A stretch of 64,000 nt of DNA from an uncultured Dehalococcoidia bacterium. GTDB taxonomy: Bacteria > Chloroflexota > Dehalococcoidia > Lucifugimonadales > UBA3495. The stretch is taken from contig CATOSP010000002.1 in the NCBI GenBank assembly GCA_951812625.1, positions 248,001 to 312,000 on the forward strand, given 5' to 3'. Below are positions 62,066 through 64,000 of this stretch, piece by piece. The notes under the pieces are model-generated. The model searched no databases, was not told the origin of the DNA, and saw only the letters and a list, made by a program, of their open reading frames with translations. The first letter of the stretch is position 1. Each line of letters opens with the position of its first letter. Both the position numbers and the translations under genes were made by a program.

Positions 62066-63184
62066 GTGTCGCAGAGTCATGCTAATTCGTCAACGGGTGC
62101 GGATGAACAGCGGCTGCTGGGAGGACTGCTTCGTGGAGTCTCCCGGAGCTTCTACCTTACTCTCCGGGTGCTCCCCGGTGGTGTACGCAGGCCGGTCGGA
62201 CTGGCATACCTTCTCGCTAGAGCCGCTGATACCATTGTGGATTCCACACTCGTGTCCCCGGATCTCCGTCTGGCTTGCCTCCTGAAATTCCGTGAACAGA
62301 TCAAGGGCCCCAGCGAGGTAGCGGTCCTTAGGTCCATAGAAGCTGGAATTGCCGGAGGCGTTGCGGGTAACGTTCAGGGAGGATATGACCGGGAACTCCT
62401 GGCCTCGTTGCCCCAGGCATTTGCGATGCTAGAGACTACCCCGGAACCCGACCGGGCTATGGTGCGTGACGTGGTAATAACCCTCACTCATGGTATGGAG
62501 TTCGACTTGGAGACCTTCCCGCCGGAAGATGCTAACCGCATCGCCGTCCTCCAGGACTTCGCCGCTCTCGACACCTATACCTACTATGTGGCCGGTTGCG
62601 TGGGCGAGTTCTGGACCAGCATATCAATGACCCACACTCCCGCCTTGGGCAAGTGGGACACCGCCGCCATGAAGGAAAATAGTGTCCGCTTCGGCAAGGC
62701 ATTGCAACTAACCAACATCCTACGCGATGTTCCGAAGGATCTGCGCATTGGCAGATGCTACCTTCCCGAAAGCTGGTTGTCTGCCACCGGTCTCGCTCCC
62801 ACTGATCTATTGCAGCTATCGGATGTCTCTGCGGCGAGACCGGTCTTGTACGCTGGGATAGGGAAAGCCCTGGAACACTTCACCGCTGCCGAGGAGTACG
62901 TGTTGGCAATCCCTGGGCGGTGCCTACGTCTGAGGCTGGCTGCGTTGTGGCCGGTCCTGATCGGGCTTGCAACACTGTCCAGGTTGGCGAGGAACGACGG
63001 CTGGCTCGACGTCGACAAGCCCTCTCGTGTTAACCGGAGTTGGGTCTACCGTATGATGGTTAGGTCGTGGCCCAGCGCGACTTCTGACACCCTGCTAAAA
63101 CGTTGGATTCGCGCGCTTCGCCGAGAAGTTGAAGCTTCTCTACCGGCGCGGGAAAACGCAGCGACGTTAGGAGACCTGATGTGA
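62066..63184 (+). CDS. Squalene/phytoene synthase family protein
   Basis: Head-to-head prenyl synthase fold, about 372 residues from GTG 62066, four bases after the thiI stop. The N-terminal GVSRSFYLTLRVLPGGVRRP and the first Asp-rich site AADTIVDS are family hallmarks. The second is LTNILRDVPKDLRIGRCYLP. The helical LDTYTYYVAGCVGEFW block matches the squalene-synthase pattern. It likely joins two farnesyl or geranylgeranyl diphosphates, giving a squalene-, dehydrosqualene- or phytoene-like C30/C40 product; no cyclase or desaturase is present to choose. The longer upstream frame overlaps thiI and is not real. Confidence 0.88.
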   Translation: MSQSHANSSTGADEQRLLGGLLRGVSRSFYLTLRVLPGGVRRPVGLAYLLARAADTIVDSTLVSPDLRLACLLKFREQIKGPSEVAVLRSIEAGIAGGVAGNVQGGYDRELLASLPQAFAMLETTPEPDRAMVRDVVITLTHGMEFDLETFPPEDANRIAVLQDFAALDTYTYYVAGCVGEFWTSISMTHTPALGKWDTAAMKENSVRFGKALQLTNILRDVPKDLRIGRCYLPESWLSATGLAPTDLLQLSDVSAARPVLYAGIGKALEHFTAAEEYVLAIPGRCLRLRLAALWPVLIGLATLSRLARNDGWLDVDKPSRVNRSWVYRMMVRSWPSATSDTLLKRWIRALRREVEASLPARENAATLGDLM

Positions 63185-63218
63185 CGGCATTCTGCAAGCT
63201 TTGGCAGGAGACTTACTG

Positions 63219-64000
63219 ATGGTGCAGCGGAAGAGGCTGGACGGGCGAGTCGCCCTAATTACTGGCGGAGGCCGTGGTATCGGAAGAGCAATCGCGCTGG
63301 CGTATGCTGCCGAGGGGGCAAAGCTGACCCTTGCGGCGCGCACCGCAGCAGAACTGGATGAGACGGCTCGCGACATTGTCGGAACCTACGGCAGCGACGT
63401 TATCACCGTGATAGTCGACGTAACATCCCGTGAGCAGGTGGACGAGGCTGTGGCGCGCACCTTGAACCGGTACGGGCGCATCGATGTAATGGTCAACAAC
63501 GCCGGGAACATTGGCCCAGTGGGTAAACTGTGGAACAACGAACCGGAAGATTGGGCCCGAACCATATCAGTGCATCTCCTGGGCGTGTTCTATGGTTGTC
63601 GTGCAGTGGTGCCTGCGATGCTGGAGCGGAGATCCGGACGAATAGTGAACATGTCGGGCGTGGGTGGGCCTAACACGTCCGCGTACGATGCCGCCAAGTC
63701 AGGCATCGTTAATTTGACCGAGAACCTGGCTTTGGAGCTCGCCGGCACACCCATAACGGTCAATGCCATTAGTCCCGGTTCCATCCACACCCGGATGTGG
63801 GAAGAAACGCGTGATCTGTCCCTGGCGATAGGAGATATGGCGACCTATGAGCGTGGCGTCCAAGTAACGTCGGGACGGGGCGCACCCATCGAGAGGGCGG
63901 CGGAGTTGGCCGTATTTCTGGGCAGCGACGAATGCGCTCCGCTTTCGGGGCGGCTGATTCGTGCTTTCGCTGACCCCTTCGAGGAATTCCCCGCCTGGGC
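63219..64000 (+). CDS. SDR family oxidoreductase (partial, cut by window end)
   Basis: A short-chain dehydrogenase running off the right edge. AGGAG precedes the ATG. N-terminal cofactor motif VALITGGGRGIGRAIALAYA (TGxxxGIG), NNAG at about 90, catalytic Ser in VNMSGVGG and YDAAK (Tyr/Lys of YxxxK), then SPGSIHTRMW. It reads 260 codons with no stop within the window. Likely NAD(P)-dependent alcohol or ketone chemistry. It lies about 35 bases after the squalene-synthase gene and is probably cotranscribed with it and thiI. The C-terminus is missing. Confidence 0.9.
   Translation, partial: MVQRKRLDGRVALITGGGRGIGRAIALAYAAEGAKLTLAARTAAELDETARDIVGTYGSDVITVIVDVTSREQVDEAVARTLNRYGRIDVMVNNAGNIGPVGKLWNNEPEDWARTISVHLLGVFYGCRAVVPAMLERRSGRIVNMSGVGGPNTSAYDAAKSGIVNLTENLALELAGTPITVNAISPGSIHTRMWEETRDLSLAIGDMATYERGVQVTSGRGAPIERAAELAVFLGSDECAPLSGRLIRAFADPFEEFPAW

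Noticed and set aside
1-64000. CRISPR arrays, rRNA genes, transposases, integrases
   Set aside because: No regularly spaced repeats, rRNA-like sequence or transposase/integrase motifs were found; the only tRNA seen is tRNA-Pro(CGG).

Overview
The window is bacterial, gene-dense, moderately GC-rich and looks chromosomal. It carries dnaA, rpoB-rpoC, secA, mfd, proBA, lipB, thiI and one tRNA-Pro. These sit among catabolic genes typical of heterotrophic Chloroflexota of the Dehalococcoidia/SAR202 type: family III CoA-transferase, thiamine-diphosphate lyases, luciferase-like and HpaB-like flavin enzymes, MmgE/PrpD, DUF1501/DUF1800, PQQ-free NHL propeller. The taxonomic call is an inference from gene content, not from a marker tree.

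Layout. 0.3-2.6 kb: small genes with a phage-terminase-like HTH protein, an unrecognised 130-residue protein, a dispersed hairpin repeat and a duplicated 3' gene end. 2.6-5.4 kb: Gfo/Idh/MocA oxidoreductase, SRPBCC protein, cyclase. 5.4-8.6 kb: a proline operon (proB, a retropepsin-like protein, proA, a small acidic protein). 8.9-14.1 kb: mfd, a DUF3179 lipoprotein interrupted by one in-frame TGA at a conserved CxxC cysteine (candidate selenoprotein), and tRNA-Pro(CGG). 14.2-23.3 kb: two divergent catabolic operons. The minus-strand operon has a TPP lyase, a formyl-THF-hydrolase-like protein and a zinc-ribbon/CoA-transferase fusion. The plus-strand operon has a second TPP lyase, a dihydroxyphthalate-decarboxylase-like protein, an LLM flavin oxidoreductase and an HpaB-like flavin monooxygenase. 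23.4-36.1 kb: secA, DoxX, pyrD, rpoC and rpoB on the minus strand, behind a perfect consensus promoter. 36.3-41 kb: exported protein, MFS transporter, frameshifted dihydropyrimidinase, NYN nuclease. 41-46.5 kb: aminotransferase pair and a DUF1800-DUF1501-NHL operon. 47-53.7 kb: DUF2332, MmgE/PrpD, MFS, MaoC-like dehydratase and an aminotransferase. 54-58.6 kb: a branched-chain-type 2-oxoacid dehydrogenase operon (E1a, E1b, E2) ending in lipB and a TfoX-like gene. 59.2-64 kb: dnaA, thiI, squalene/phytoene synthase and an SDR cut by the window end.

The most unusual signals are: (1) the TGA in the DUF3179 gene, with same-frame conservation on both sides and a hairpin just downstream; (2) a dispersed intergenic hairpin repeat in at least three clear copies, associated with the terminase-like HTH gene; (3) the CoA-transferase-like protein that gains a zinc ribbon and lacks the family's catalytic Asp; (4) the 14-23 kb locus, which can be read as a formyl-CoA-producing lyase pathway with C1 disposal; (5) a retropepsin-like protein between proB and proA. 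No CRISPR array, rRNA, transposase or integrase was seen.
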